A stretch of 64,000 bases of DNA from Promethearchaeota archaeon (GTDB taxonomy: Archaea > Asgardarchaeota > Lokiarchaeia > Sigynarchaeales > SOKP01). The notes beneath the pieces are model-generated. The model did no database searches. It was not told the DNA's origin and saw nothing but the letters and a program-made list of their open reading frames with translations. Where the stretch lies: assembly GCA_019057775.1 (NCBI GenBank), contig JAHLWT010000259.1:1-64000 (forward strand), written 5' to 3'. Shown in pieces: positions 17,069 to 25,515 of this stretch. Each line of letters opens with the position of its first letter. The first letter of the stretch is position 1. The position numbers and the translations under genes are program-made.

Positions 17069-18229
17069 GTGTCTATAAATAAAAGATATAATATCCTAAT
17101 TTTGGTCGTTTTTGCTTGTATAGCAATATTTTCAATTTTCTTTCTATTCTTACCCTCAAATAATCTAAATATACAAAATTATAACACTGAGTTAGAATTT
17201 AATGGAGACAACGCCTATAATTATGTTCAGGATCAGTTAGATATTGGCTTTCGAATTCCAGGAACTGAAGAGAGAAAAGAATGTGCTCAATATTTTATCT
17301 CCAAATTTTTAGAAATCGACAGTAATTTTACATATATGTTGCATAATTTTACGGTTTATTCTACTGTATGCCAAAACGTTTTATTTAAATTAAATGAAGA
17401 AAACGATAATATTGTCATTTTAGGGGCACATTACGATAGTAGAGCTAGAGCAACAAGAGATCCTATCTCCGAAAATAGATCTAAGCCAGTTCCGGGGGCT
17501 AATGATGGAGCTAGTGGTGGTGCTGTGCTAATAGAGCTTGCTAGAGCACTTTATACTCGATATGATGAATTATCTTCTGAGATCTGGTTTTTATTTTTTG
17601 ATGCGGAAGACCAAGGAACTGATAATTCTTACGGAATGCTCGGATGGGATTGGTGTGAAGGATCTGAACAGTTTGTAAATGATCTTGATAACTTTTATGA
17701 TCCTACAACGGAGGATATTGATTTTATGATACTTTTAGATATGGTTGGAGGGGAGAATTTACAATTTATCAACGAACAATATTCCACTTCTTCACTAATG
17801 GATGAATTATTTGAGGTTGGAAGAAAGTTAGGTTTTACAAGTCAATTTCCTTCAAATCCAGTTAGTAGATCAATTACTGATGATCACAGAGGATTTCTTA
17901 ATCAAGGCATACCCTCAGCTGATTTAATTATCAATTTTTGGAATAATCCTAGTTGGCCTTATCATCATACAACTGAGGATGACATATCTCATATCTCAAA
18001 TTATAGCCTAGAAGTTACAGGTAAAACAGTAGAGCAATTTATTTACAATAATTATATAATAGATCCCCTTTTTACTTATCAAGGCAATTATCCTTGGAAT
18101 ACAGATTTGAGTATACCAGATGTTCAAGTAATAATTATCCTTGGAATTGTTATTGGTATTGCGGGAGTCGTAATAATAATATCAGTTTCCATAAAGAAAT
18201 TTATTCAGAAGAAAGAGGTTATCTCTTAA
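17069..18229 (+). CDS. membrane-anchored M28 peptidase / glutaminyl-cyclase-like protein
   Basis: An N-terminal hydrophobic segment (residues 8-29) and a C-terminal one (about 350-375) bracket an extracytoplasmic M28 domain. Zinc ligands can be placed at H121 in GAHYDSR, D146 in GANDGASGG, E180 in FFDAEDQG, D224 in LLDMVGG and H299 or H300 in PYHHTTEDD. The GWDWCEGSE segment and the DDHRGFLNQGIPSADLI block resemble glutaminyl-peptide cyclotransferases more than plain aminopeptidases. The start is GTG and overlaps a GGTGA sequence, so it is uncertain. The 3' end overlaps the convergent methyltransferase by 11 bases. Confidence 0.75.
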   Translation: MSINKRYNILILVVFACIAIFSIFFLFLPSNNLNIQNYNTELEFNGDNAYNYVQDQLDIGFRIPGTEERKECAQYFISKFLEIDSNFTYMLHNFTVYSTVCQNVLFKLNEENDNIVILGAHYDSRARATRDPISENRSKPVPGANDGASGGAVLIELARALYTRYDELSSEIWFLFFDAEDQGTDNSYGMLGWDWCEGSEQFVNDLDNFYDPTTEDIDFMILLDMVGGENLQFINEQYSTSSLMDELFEVGRKLGFTSQFPSNPVSRSITDDHRGFLNQGIPSADLIINFWNNPSWPYHHTTEDDISHISNYSLEVTGKTVEQFIYNNYIIDPLFTYQGNYPWNTDLSIPDVQVIIILGIVIGIAGVVIIISVSIKKFIQKKEVIS

Positions 18230-18839
18230 TACCTAATATTGCTCGATGGTTCTTTCCATCATCATAAACTTCTGTTAAATCAAATGATTTGAAAACATCT
18301 TGAATTTCTTCTGAAGTAAAGAAGTGATGCAACAATCCTTTTTCTTTTCCTCTTTGAGGGAGATATGTTCCTTTTTCTACTTCTTGTAGATATCCATTAT
18401 TTTTCCAAGTTTCCCCCAGTTTAGGAAAAGTTATGAATATTAAACCTCCTTTCTTTAGTACTCTTTCAATTTCACCTACTGTTCTTAGTATATCCTTCAT
18501 TCTATTATGATGTATCACTTTAATTGAAATAATCGCATCAAATGTATTGCTTGGATATGGAAAGGTTTCTTCCATCTTGTGATATTTAATTTCAGCCCTT
18601 AGATTTTCCTCTTTAAGCCATTGTTTAGCAATTGAAATTCCATTTGGAGAGGCATCAAAACCATACATTTCAAAGCCCATTTTAGATAAAAAAATAAGGT
18701 GGCGTCCAGTTCCACATCCAATATCTAATATTTTCTGTACTTGATTTTCTTTAAAAATATCCCCTATCTTTTCCATATCCGTATGTGGTTCAGTGAATAC
18801 TTTTCCTCTTTCAGAAAAAATATAATCCCAATCAGGCAT
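18219..18839 (-). CDS. class I SAM-dependent methyltransferase
   Basis: The SAM-binding motif I is ILDIGCGTGRHL (residues 37-48), followed by an acidic loop in MYGFDASPNGI and motif IV-like FDAIISIKVIHH. The later RVLKKGGLIFITFP strand-loop is typical of Methyltransf_11 enzymes. The length (206) is normal. The substrate is unknown. Confidence 0.85.
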   Translation of the reverse strand: MPDWDYIFSERGKVFTEPHTDMEKIGDIFKENQVQKILDIGCGTGRHLIFLSKMGFEMYGFDASPNGISIAKQWLKEENLRAEIKYHKMEETFPYPSNTFDAIISIKVIHHNRMKDILRTVGEIERVLKKGGLIFITFPKLGETWKNNGYLQEVEKGTYLPQRGKEKGLLHHFFTSEEIQDVFKSFDLTEVYDDGKNHRAILGIKR

Positions 18840-18887
18840 AGTAGAGGATTTGATTAATGAAATTAAAATGATAATTAAAATAATGAG

Positions 18888-19850
18888 TTATGATTTTTGC
18901 TCATATTCGTAAAAATATCTCCCATGTTCCTTTTTAAAAGCTTCAGCAACTTCATCAACTTCAGGTCGTATGAATTCGTAGCCATCCTTAATTGTTTCAT
19001 ATGTCACAGGTAATGGCCCTAAGATCTCACCATCCACTTGACATAGATAAGGGTCATCATTTAAATTCTTCATCTCGATTCTTACTTTTTTACTTCGATA
19101 TTCCGATAAATTAGGATGAGGAAGTAAAGTTGCTGTATACATTCGTTTAAATTGCATTAATAATTTGAATTTCCCTATACTCGCAACACTTATGTCAAAT
19201 AAACCATCATTAACTCGCGCTCTTTGACAAATGTACATTCCGCCTCCATAAGAACCACCATTACCAACTGCCACCAAGTTTGCTTCACCTTCAAAAATAT
19301 CATTATCCATTGTTACTATGATTTCCTTGTTTTTCCAAGAAAATACAGTTTTGAGAACCATCATATTATAATTCTTTACTTCTTTTTCGTTAACTCTCCT
19401 TGCAACTTCGCTGTCAAAACCCTGGCTTCCTATTCCTAAGAAATAGCGTTCTACACCTCCATCTGTTTTAGCAAAACCAATATCTGATTTACTGGATTTA
19501 CCTTCTGCGATTATTTCACATGCTCTCTTTATATCTGGTTTAATACCAATCGCTGCAGGAATATCATTTCCAGAACCAATTGGAATAAAGCCGCATAATA
19601 CTCCGGAATTAGAGGTAATGGCTCCGTTGATTACTTCATTGCAAGTACCATCGCCCCCCATACCTATAACACTATATCCTTCTTTTGCCAGCTGATTAGC
19701 CAATTCTATTGCATGACCCGCATATTCAGTTTTAAACATTTTATAGGAAATATTCAATTTATCTAAGCATTGAGAAGCAAATTCAAGATCCTCTCGTGCC
19801 TTTATTGCTGTACCCGCAATAGGATTGTGAATTATCGCATAATCTACCAT
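18888..19850 (-). CDS. diacylglycerol kinase-like lipid kinase (YegS/DagK type)
   Basis: The nucleotide-binding signature GMGGDGTCNEVINGA (GGDGT at 65-69) and the second motif IPIGSGNDIPAAIG identify the DAGK catalytic family. The C-terminal beta-rich domain includes GGGMYICQRARVNDGLFDI and CQVDGEILG, as in YegS-type enzymes. It probably phosphorylates a lipid or prenyl alcohol at the membrane. In archaea the substrate could be a diether lipid intermediate or dolichol; the sequence does not tell. It lies 48 bases behind the methyltransferase start on the same strand. Confidence 0.88.
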   Translation of the reverse strand: MVDYAIIHNPIAGTAIKAREDLEFASQCLDKLNISYKMFKTEYAGHAIELANQLAKEGYSVIGMGGDGTCNEVINGAITSNSGVLCGFIPIGSGNDIPAAIGIKPDIKRACEIIAEGKSSKSDIGFAKTDGGVERYFLGIGSQGFDSEVARRVNEKEVKNYNMMVLKTVFSWKNKEIIVTMDNDIFEGEANLVAVGNGGSYGGGMYICQRARVNDGLFDISVASIGKFKLLMQFKRMYTATLLPHPNLSEYRSKKVRIEMKNLNDDPYLCQVDGEILGPLPVTYETIKDGYEFIRPEVDEVAEAFKKEHGRYFYEYEQKS

Positions 19851-19978
19851 TTATATCAGTCCAGATTTTTAAGATCTTAATTTAAAATTTCAATATCCTT
19901 TAATCATTATTTTAGATAATGAACTATATAAAACTATTTTTAAATGAAGTATGTATTTAGCTTTAATTGTGTAATAAT

Positions 19979-20977
19979 CTATTCTCCATGCCATTCATAA
20001 CCACATTGACCACAGCATTTTTTTTTTGAATAAATCCTTGGAGAATGCATGAGGATTTTTGTTTTATCGTCTACTTCACGGATCAATCCCTCATTTCCGC
20101 AATTAGGACATCTTCTACGTCCAGCTATCTCTACTTTACTCAGAACTATATCTTCAAAAATATTTCTGGGAAATTCTTCTCGCAACACTTCTTCGTGGAT
20201 TAATTCCTCAGGGGAATCTAATTCTTGGGTTAATTCCTCTTGAGATATTACTTCTTGATGTAATTCTTCTGAGGGTACAACTTCTTGGGGTACTTCTCCT
20301 TGAGGTACTTCAATAATAGGTTCTGCATTCTCAGTATCAATTTTACTTTCTTCTTGGATCATCAAAATATATCCCTTGACTATTGAATTAAGTTCACTAG
20401 GTATTGGTAAACGATCATATTTCTCAATAAAATTGTTAATAAAGGTCTCAACATCCTCCGTTTCAAGAATATATCCTTTATTTTCCAGTTGAGTTTTGAT
20501 TTCATCAATTATTTCATCTTTGGAAGGTAAAACTTCAATTATTTCTATAGAATCTTCAGAATCTTCAGATTCTTCAAGTTCACTTATTGGTTTTTCATCT
20601 ACATCTTCTAACTCTTCAATTATATCGATTGAGTCATCCGAAGTTTTTAAAAAACTCTCTATTCTTCTCCATAATTGCTTAACTTGATCATCATCTAAAA
20701 CCCCAGTAATTTGAACATATATTCTCTTATCTTGTTCCTGTAAAATTGTGATTCTATTCTCCTTTTGAAGCTGTTTGTCACTATCTTTATCAAAGTAATT
20801 GATTCTTGTCAAAGATTCTCCTAATTTTGTAGTATCTGTTGAAAAAGACAATTTCTTTTCCAATTCATCTTCTAAGATTGTTTGAATTTGATCAAAACTT
20901 TTATCTTGAATATTAAATGATCGATTTCTCTCACAAATTTTAGAGTTCTTAACCCTATTAAGATTTAATTTCTTCAC
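19979..20977 (-). CDS. acidic low-complexity protein with C-terminal zinc ribbon
   Basis: This 332-residue protein is not from a family I recognise. Its N-terminal third is charged and may form a small domain (RIYVQITGVLDDDQVKQLWR). The middle is very acidic, with glutamate/serine runs near residue 130 and imperfect short repeats of the type P/S-Q/E-E-L/V near residues 225-270. The C-terminus has two cysteine pairs, CPNCG and CCGQCG, around MHSPRIYSKKK, a zinc ribbon of the kind seen in transcription factor S and similar proteins. A nucleic-acid-related role is possible. The acidic repeats make an unstructured linker likely. Confidence 0.65.
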   Translation of the reverse strand: MKKLNLNRVKNSKICERNRSFNIQDKSFDQIQTILEDELEKKLSFSTDTTKLGESLTRINYFDKDSDKQLQKENRITILQEQDKRIYVQITGVLDDDQVKQLWRRIESFLKTSDDSIDIIEELEDVDEKPISELEESEDSEDSIEIIEVLPSKDEIIDEIKTQLENKGYILETEDVETFINNFIEKYDRLPIPSELNSIVKGYILMIQEESKIDTENAEPIIEVPQGEVPQEVVPSEELHQEVISQEELTQELDSPEELIHEEVLREEFPRNIFEDIVLSKVEIAGRRRCPNCGNEGLIREVDDKTKILMHSPRIYSKKKCCGQCGYEWHGE

Positions 20978-21140
20978 TCCTAAAGAATGATTAATTCATT
21001 TAAAATATTTCCCTTTTTAACTAATCTTAGATAAAATATATAAAGATGAAAATTATAAAGATTAATTCAATCACTAATTTAAGAAAATTTTTATTGTTTT
21101 TCTTATTTATAATGACCATAGAACGACTGATTTATTTACA

Positions 21141-21830
21141 ATGAAAGAAAAATATCTAAAAAGAACTTCTGCTAAGAAAGAATTAAGGAGAAAGGAACAC
21201 TCTCCAAAAAGAAAAATAATTACTGCTATAGTACTAATTATTTTTGCTTTTTCAGGATCATTTTTAATATATTATATCATGCAGGTAAGTCTAAACACCA
21301 AAACCCCTATGGTCGTCGTTGTTTCGGAATCAATGGAGCCAAATCTTCTTAAAGGTGATTTATTATTCCTTAAAGGAAAAGATCCTGAGAGTATAAAAAA
21401 TGGGACTGCAGAAGGGAAAGAGGGAGATATTATTGTTTTTAATGCTCAAGGTTTACCCGGTTGGATACACGCTCCAAGTGAACCCATTGTACATAGAGTT
21501 ATTGATAAGATGTATAACAATGGTTGGTTTTTTCTAACTAAGGGAGATGCAAATCCTATGCCTGATAATGGTTGGGTTCCTGAAACTAGGATTATTGGTG
21601 TTGTAGTTGGTAGAATTCCTTATATTGGATGGGTTAAAATTTTACTCACAGATTCTGGGTTATTAATTCCACTTTTAGTGATTGTATCAGCTTTACTTAT
21701 AATAAGCATTGTTTGGGATATTATCAAAGGCGACGATGAAAAGGGTAAGGATCAATTAATCATTGTGGAAAAAGCCAATAAATATGATGAAATAGACGAA
21801 ATTGAAATAGATTTTACTAAGAAAGATTGA
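21141..21830 (+). CDS. signal peptidase I, archaeal/ER S26B type
   Basis: One transmembrane segment (residues 25-47) precedes the catalytic serine S64 in VVSESMEPNLLKGD. The second catalytic region, IVHRVIDKM, carries H118 in place of the bacterial lysine, and GDANPMPDNG supplies the acidic residues (D136, D142). A second hydrophobic stretch lies near residue 175. This is the Sec11-like enzyme that removes signal peptides at the outer face of the membrane. Its C-terminal tail is highly charged. It is monocistronic. Confidence 0.9.
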   Translation: MKEKYLKRTSAKKELRRKEHSPKRKIITAIVLIIFAFSGSFLIYYIMQVSLNTKTPMVVVVSESMEPNLLKGDLLFLKGKDPESIKNGTAEGKEGDIIVFNAQGLPGWIHAPSEPIVHRVIDKMYNNGWFFLTKGDANPMPDNGWVPETRIIGVVVGRIPYIGWVKILLTDSGLLIPLLVIVSALLIISIVWDIIKGDDEKGKDQLIIVEKANKYDEIDEIEIDFTKKD

Positions 21831-21970
21831 ATTCATTAGTAGATGAAATTTATAACTTATCTTCCATCTCTCTAAATTCTATATACATTTATTAAGCAAT
21901 ACATCAAATTATATTATACTTAAATTCTAAAAAAAACAAACAAAAAATTAGGATAAAAGGTGAATAATAA

Positions 21971-22189
21971 ATGGGTTGGACTCCTCCAAGCAAGTTTATT
22001 GTAACTTTAACAGCCTTTACAATGGTATTGGGGATATTTATCTTACTTGACATGCACGGGTTAATTTGGGACAGTTTTTTACCAGATATTACTATAGAGA
22101 CCTATAATATATGGCTTGTTATTGCGCTGGTACTATTCTTTCTCACGTGGTTTCTATTTTTCCTTGGTGTAAAGCTGAAAGGCATATAA
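21971..22189 (+). CDS. small two-helix membrane protein
   Basis: This 72-residue protein has two hydrophobic helices, about residues 7-28 and 45-66, joined by a short polar loop (WDSFLPDITIETYN). No family is recognised. A TATA-like sequence (AATTATATTATAC) lies about 50 bases upstream, and it is separated from the signal peptidase by 140 bases, so it probably has its own promoter. The function is unknown. Confidence 0.55.
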   Translation: MGWTPPSKFIVTLTAFTMVLGIFILLDMHGLIWDSFLPDITIETYNIWLVIALVLFFLTWFLFFLGVKLKGI

Positions 22190-22358
22190 AATCACTTCAT
22201 ACCAATTTTTTTTTACTTTCTTTTTTGGAAATACTTATTAAGCATTTAACCAATTTCTTAGAGATTCTATATAGGAATTTGATATGAATAAGCCAAATCT
22301 ATATTAATCAGACAATAAAATTTAAAACATTTCTATTATTTCAAAAAGATGTTATTCT

Positions 22359-22379
22359 GTAATTTATAAATAAAATTAC
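22359..22379 (+). promoter_or_regulatory. Alba promoter: TATA box inside an inverted repeat
   Basis: GTAATTT and AAATTAC form perfect seven-base arms around a seven-base centre ATAAATA, which reads as a TATA box. Transcription would start about 25 bases downstream and leave a leader of about 70 bases before the Alba ATG. Symmetry around the TATA box is a possible operator for a repressor that blocks TBP. Confidence 0.4.
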
Positions 22380-22464
22380 AAATAAACTTCAATACGTAAG
22401 CGCAATAATGCAATAAAATAAAAAAATACACTAAAAAAAAATTAAAACTAAAGAGGTAATAAAT

Positions 22465-22767
22465 ATGGCAAAAGAAGAAAAGAAAGAAAGGGAGCGAGAG
22501 ACCAATAGCGTATTTGTTGGACGCAGGCCAACCATGAACTATGTGATGGCTACTATGATGATCCTTAACAAAAACGAGGATTGTACTGTAAAAGCTCGAG
22601 GAAGAGCTATTTCTCATGCTGTTGATGTTTGCGAAATCTTGAGAAATCGATTCCTTAAAGGAACTGAATACAAAGATATAAAGCTTTCCACAGAACAGCT
22701 CCAAGGAGAAAATGGGCAAAATAACAATGTTTCTTCCATTGAAATTATACTTTCACCTCCAAAATAA
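22465..22767 (+). CDS. albA: Alba family DNA/RNA-binding chromatin protein
   Basis: The protein shows the Alba core: NSVFVGRRPTMNYVMATMMI, then VKARGRAISHAVDVCEILRN, ending in an SSIEIILSPP strand. Alba dimers coat DNA and RNA in archaea. The length of 100 residues is normal; the first 13 residues are a charged extension (KEEKKERERE). A good ribosome-binding site, GAGGT, lies at 22453-22457, seven bases before the start. It is followed after 390 bases by a histone-fold gene in the same direction. Confidence 0.92.
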   Translation: MAKEEKKERERETNSVFVGRRPTMNYVMATMMILNKNEDCTVKARGRAISHAVDVCEILRNRFLKGTEYKDIKLSTEQLQGENGQNNNVSSIEIILSPPK

Positions 22768-23157
22768 ACAGAGAAAATATTAGATTTTCACTGAAACAAA
22801 ATTACAACAATTTATTCTTTTTTTTATTATTGTACTTCCTACGATTACTAAATTTCAGTTTTTTTACTGTTAAATTTAATAAATCCTTAATATAATAAGG
22901 TAATAAAGATTCCAATTTATTAATCGGTTATTACATTGAAAGATATTATCTCTTTGATAAGTATGCTCCAGTCTTTTTCTTATGAATTCTGCATCGATTA
23001 TTCAAGCGAATAATACGAAATTCAAAATGTATGATAAAATCACAAAGGTTTAATAATACAGCTGAAAGATAAATAATTAACAAAATTAATTTTAAAATAA
23101 TATTAAAATCGATTTTAAACAAATTTTTAAAAATTATTTGATAAGAGGAAGATAATA
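22768..23157. other. 390-base intergenic region between Alba and the histone-fold gene
   Basis: This is very AT-rich and I see no gene in it. Open frames on the minus strand here give only low-complexity hydrophobic translation. The one notable element is the palindrome at 23103-23118. Confidence 0.5.
23103..23118. promoter_or_regulatory. 16-base perfect palindrome upstream of the histone-fold gene
   Basis: TTAAAATCGATTTTAA is fully self-complementary and lies 40 bases before the ATG at 23158. It is well placed for an operator near the transcription start. In a sequence this AT-rich, short palindromes arise by chance, but 16 bases with a central CG is less expected. Confidence 0.35.
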
Positions 23158-23346
23158 ATGGCAAAAACTGAACCTTTATTTGTTAAATCAAAAGTAAGGG
23201 AATATATTAAGGGTCATGAATGCAACACAAGCAGCGGTGTCCTTGATGGGGATACATTTAATGGCATAATTATGGACATACTTGATAATGCCATAAGGCG
23301 AGCAAAAGCAAATAATAGAAAAACAGTAAAAGCAAGAGATCTCTAA
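23158..23346 (+). CDS. histone-fold protein, DUF1931-like single domain
   Basis: The 62-residue protein reads FVKSKVREYIKG, a central helix (FNGIIMDILDNAIRRAKANN) and RKTVKARDL. The final RKTVKARDL corresponds to the loop2/helix-3 end of archaeal histones (GRKTIKAEDI). The first helix begins with V.SKV.E.IK as in DUF1931 proteins. It lacks the typical PIAPIGRIIK start of HMf-type histones. It likely forms a histone-fold dimer that binds DNA, although DUF1931 members are not well characterised. Its neighbour Alba makes this a small chromatin cluster. Confidence 0.75.
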   Translation: MAKTEPLFVKSKVREYIKGHECNTSSGVLDGDTFNGIIMDILDNAIRRAKANNRKTVKARDL

Positions 23347-23385
23347 ACTCTTTTCCTAATATTTTTTTTTTTATTTTACTTATTT
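23347..23385 (+). terminator. T-rich end after the histone-fold gene
   Basis: A stretch containing a run of ten T bases follows the stop codon by about 20 bases. It could serve termination of the chromatin gene and lies just before the 3' end of the convergent rad50 gene. Confidence 0.35.
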
Positions 23386-23405
23386 TATAGACATCATTTA
23401 ATTAT

Positions 23406-25508
23406 CTATATTTGATATGTGGTTAATGGTTTTTCGAGTCTCGCATGACTAATTCCTGTAGATATATCTTTTTCTACAACAATTTTATGAGTAGAAATAT
23501 CTTGCGGAATAGTAGTATGAGTTATAAGAAAAATCTGAGGAAATGATTTTGATTTTATGAGTCGCTTAAGAATTCGTTCTCTTCGAGTTTCATCTAAGGC
23601 AGCTAATGGCTCATCTAATAGTAGAAAATCAATTTTAGGATTCTTTTTTGGTGACTCTTTAGTAGGTCTAATGGTGCTCATTAATTCAGATATGGCAAGT
23701 CGTAAAGCAATCCCAAGAGCAGTACGATCTCCTCCTGAGAGAACTTCAATGGGTTCATGAACTCTATTGTAATTATCTCTAATTCTAAGGGATAACCCCG
23801 TTTTTTTAGTTCCACTTAAATCAATGATTAAATCACTATATTGTCCTGAAGTAAAATCTTTGATATATTTATTTGTTGTAATCGCAATATTTTTCACTAA
23901 CCGTTTTACCACCATGTATTCTGTAACAAATCTACGAACAAATTCCTTTGCTTTATTTATATGATCAATATCAACTTCAAATTCTCCGATCTGAGTTTCT
24001 AAATCTTTCATTTTTTGAATTTCATTGTTTAAAATTTCTAATCTATTCATATTAGCTTTAAGTTTTTTGTTCTTTTCATTGAGTTCATTAACAATCGCTT
24101 TAAGTTCAGTAGAAAGTTTTCCTTTTTTAACTGTTAGATTTTTTATACCCTCAAGGCTAGAATCTTCGAATTTAGATTGATGCTGAGTTAGAAACTCATT
24201 TAAGCTCCTTTTAATTTGTTTTAACTCCTCTTCATATTTTTTAAAATTCTTGAAATCTGTCATGAGATTCTGGTGAATTGCCAAGTTTTTAGAAGTCTCC
24301 TCAAGACTCTTTTGGAGTGGTTTTATATCTTTATTACAATTAGCTATAATTTTGGAAATGGTTTCAACTTTATTTTGATTAACTTTAATTTCATTCTGAA
24401 AAGTGATCCTCATCTCATTGTAGTGCTCTTTAGTTAATTCTTTCTGGCAAGTAGGACATTGAGCAAAATCTTTGCCATCTTTTTTAATCGTGAATTTTAA
24501 ACTCTTTTCCATTTTATTAATGATTTTTGTAATGTCTTCTATTCTACCTTTTGTTTTTCCTAATCCTTTAAAGGTAGTCTCTTTTTTCATTACAATTTCA
24601 TCTAATTCTGATTGGATGTTATTTCTATTTTCATTTAATGCTTTTGTGTTCTCAACAATTTTATCTTGGGATTCAAAATCGCCTAAATTTAACGATGTGT
24701 TCTTGATTTTATTTTTAAAATCATTATTATATGAAGAAAATTTGTCTTGAACGTTCTTGTTTTGATTATATAACTTTTCTAAATCTGAAATTAACTTTTC
24801 TGACGGAAAATTATTGATTTCTTGTTCATACATTACTTTTTTCTTTTCTTTCTCTGCAATCAACTTTTGAAATTGGGTATTTTCCTCTTCAAATTGACTT
24901 ATATCTTTCTTAATTCTCTCAATTGGTACTCGTATCTTCTCTAATTTTTCCTTTTCTTGTTTTTTCCCTCTCGAAGTACTATCTAAAAAAGAGAGTGCAT
25001 CATCTATGATATCTAACCGAAATAAATTGATAATCATCTCTCGCATCTCTGCACCTTTTTTATTTGCTAACTCTTCTACTTCACCTTGTCTTACAAATAC
25101 AGTGTTCATTGCTTGCTCTGAAGAAATCTCAAAGAAACTTTCCACGTCAAAATTCTTTATTTCTCTATATACTTTTTTAGTAGTATTGTATTCAAATAGT
25201 TTTGTTGCAACACTACCTTTTCTTCCCCACTTTCGATAGATATAGTATTTTAAATTGTCGAGTATGAAATAAACATAGATTTCCGCTTTTTCTTGAACTC
25301 CATAAGTTATAAAGGATTCTGCATTTCGTCGTTTAAATATTTTAGGTCCAAAAAAAGCAAAAAGAATTCCCTCTAGGATTGTAGATTTTCCATATGAATT
25401 TCGACCGCTAATTAAAATTAACCCTCTTGGCAAATCCTCATCGTTTTTTGGTAAATTTAATTGTTTATAACCCATGAAATTTTTAAAGGTGAGCTTAGTT
25501 ATTTGCAA
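23406..25508 (-). CDS. rad50: Rad50 ATPase (SMC-like), short coiled coil
   Basis: The Walker A motif is GRNSYGKST (35-43), the Q-loop region includes VFVRQGEVEEL (137-147), and the zinc hook is CPTC at residues 351-354. The C-terminal half carries the signature LSGGDRTALGIALRLA and Walker B FLLLDEPLAALDE. The length of 700 is short for Rad50 (usually about 850-900 in archaea), so the coiled-coil arms on both sides of the hook are shortened. Rad50 works with Mre11 to tether and process DNA ends. It is the last gene of the herA-nurA-mre11-rad50 operon, seven bases behind mre11. Confidence 0.93.
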   Translation of the reverse strand: MQITKLTFKNFMGYKQLNLPKNDEDLPRGLILISGRNSYGKSTILEGILFAFFGPKIFKRRNAESFITYGVQEKAEIYVYFILDNLKYYIYRKWGRKGSVATKLFEYNTTKKVYREIKNFDVESFFEISSEQAMNTVFVRQGEVEELANKKGAEMREMIINLFRLDIIDDALSFLDSTSRGKKQEKEKLEKIRVPIERIKKDISQFEEENTQFQKLIAEKEKKKVMYEQEINNFPSEKLISDLEKLYNQNKNVQDKFSSYNNDFKNKIKNTSLNLGDFESQDKIVENTKALNENRNNIQSELDEIVMKKETTFKGLGKTKGRIEDITKIINKMEKSLKFTIKKDGKDFAQCPTCQKELTKEHYNEMRITFQNEIKVNQNKVETISKIIANCNKDIKPLQKSLEETSKNLAIHQNLMTDFKNFKKYEEELKQIKRSLNEFLTQHQSKFEDSSLEGIKNLTVKKGKLSTELKAIVNELNEKNKKLKANMNRLEILNNEIQKMKDLETQIGEFEVDIDHINKAKEFVRRFVTEYMVVKRLVKNIAITTNKYIKDFTSGQYSDLIIDLSGTKKTGLSLRIRDNYNRVHEPIEVLSGGDRTALGIALRLAISELMSTIRPTKESPKKNPKIDFLLLDEPLAALDETRRERILKRLIKSKSFPQIFLITHTTIPQDISTHKIVVEKDISTGISHARLEKPLTTYQI

Positions 25509-25515
25509 GGATTAA

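Noticed and set aside
20170..20320. Short near-repeats in the minus-strand acidic gene, first considered as a repeat array
   Set aside because: The units are imperfect, of varying length, and remain in frame, so they are degenerate Glu-rich coding repeats rather than a CRISPR or satellite.
22946..23164. 72-residue open frame on the minus strand before the histone-fold gene
   Set aside because: It is made of Ile/Leu/Lys low-complexity typical of translated AT-rich spacer and overlaps the start of the histone-fold gene.
23991..24990. Possible repeats in the rad50 region
   Set aside because: The repetitive look comes from codons of the coiled-coil (Lys/Glu/Asn) and not from true DNA repeats.
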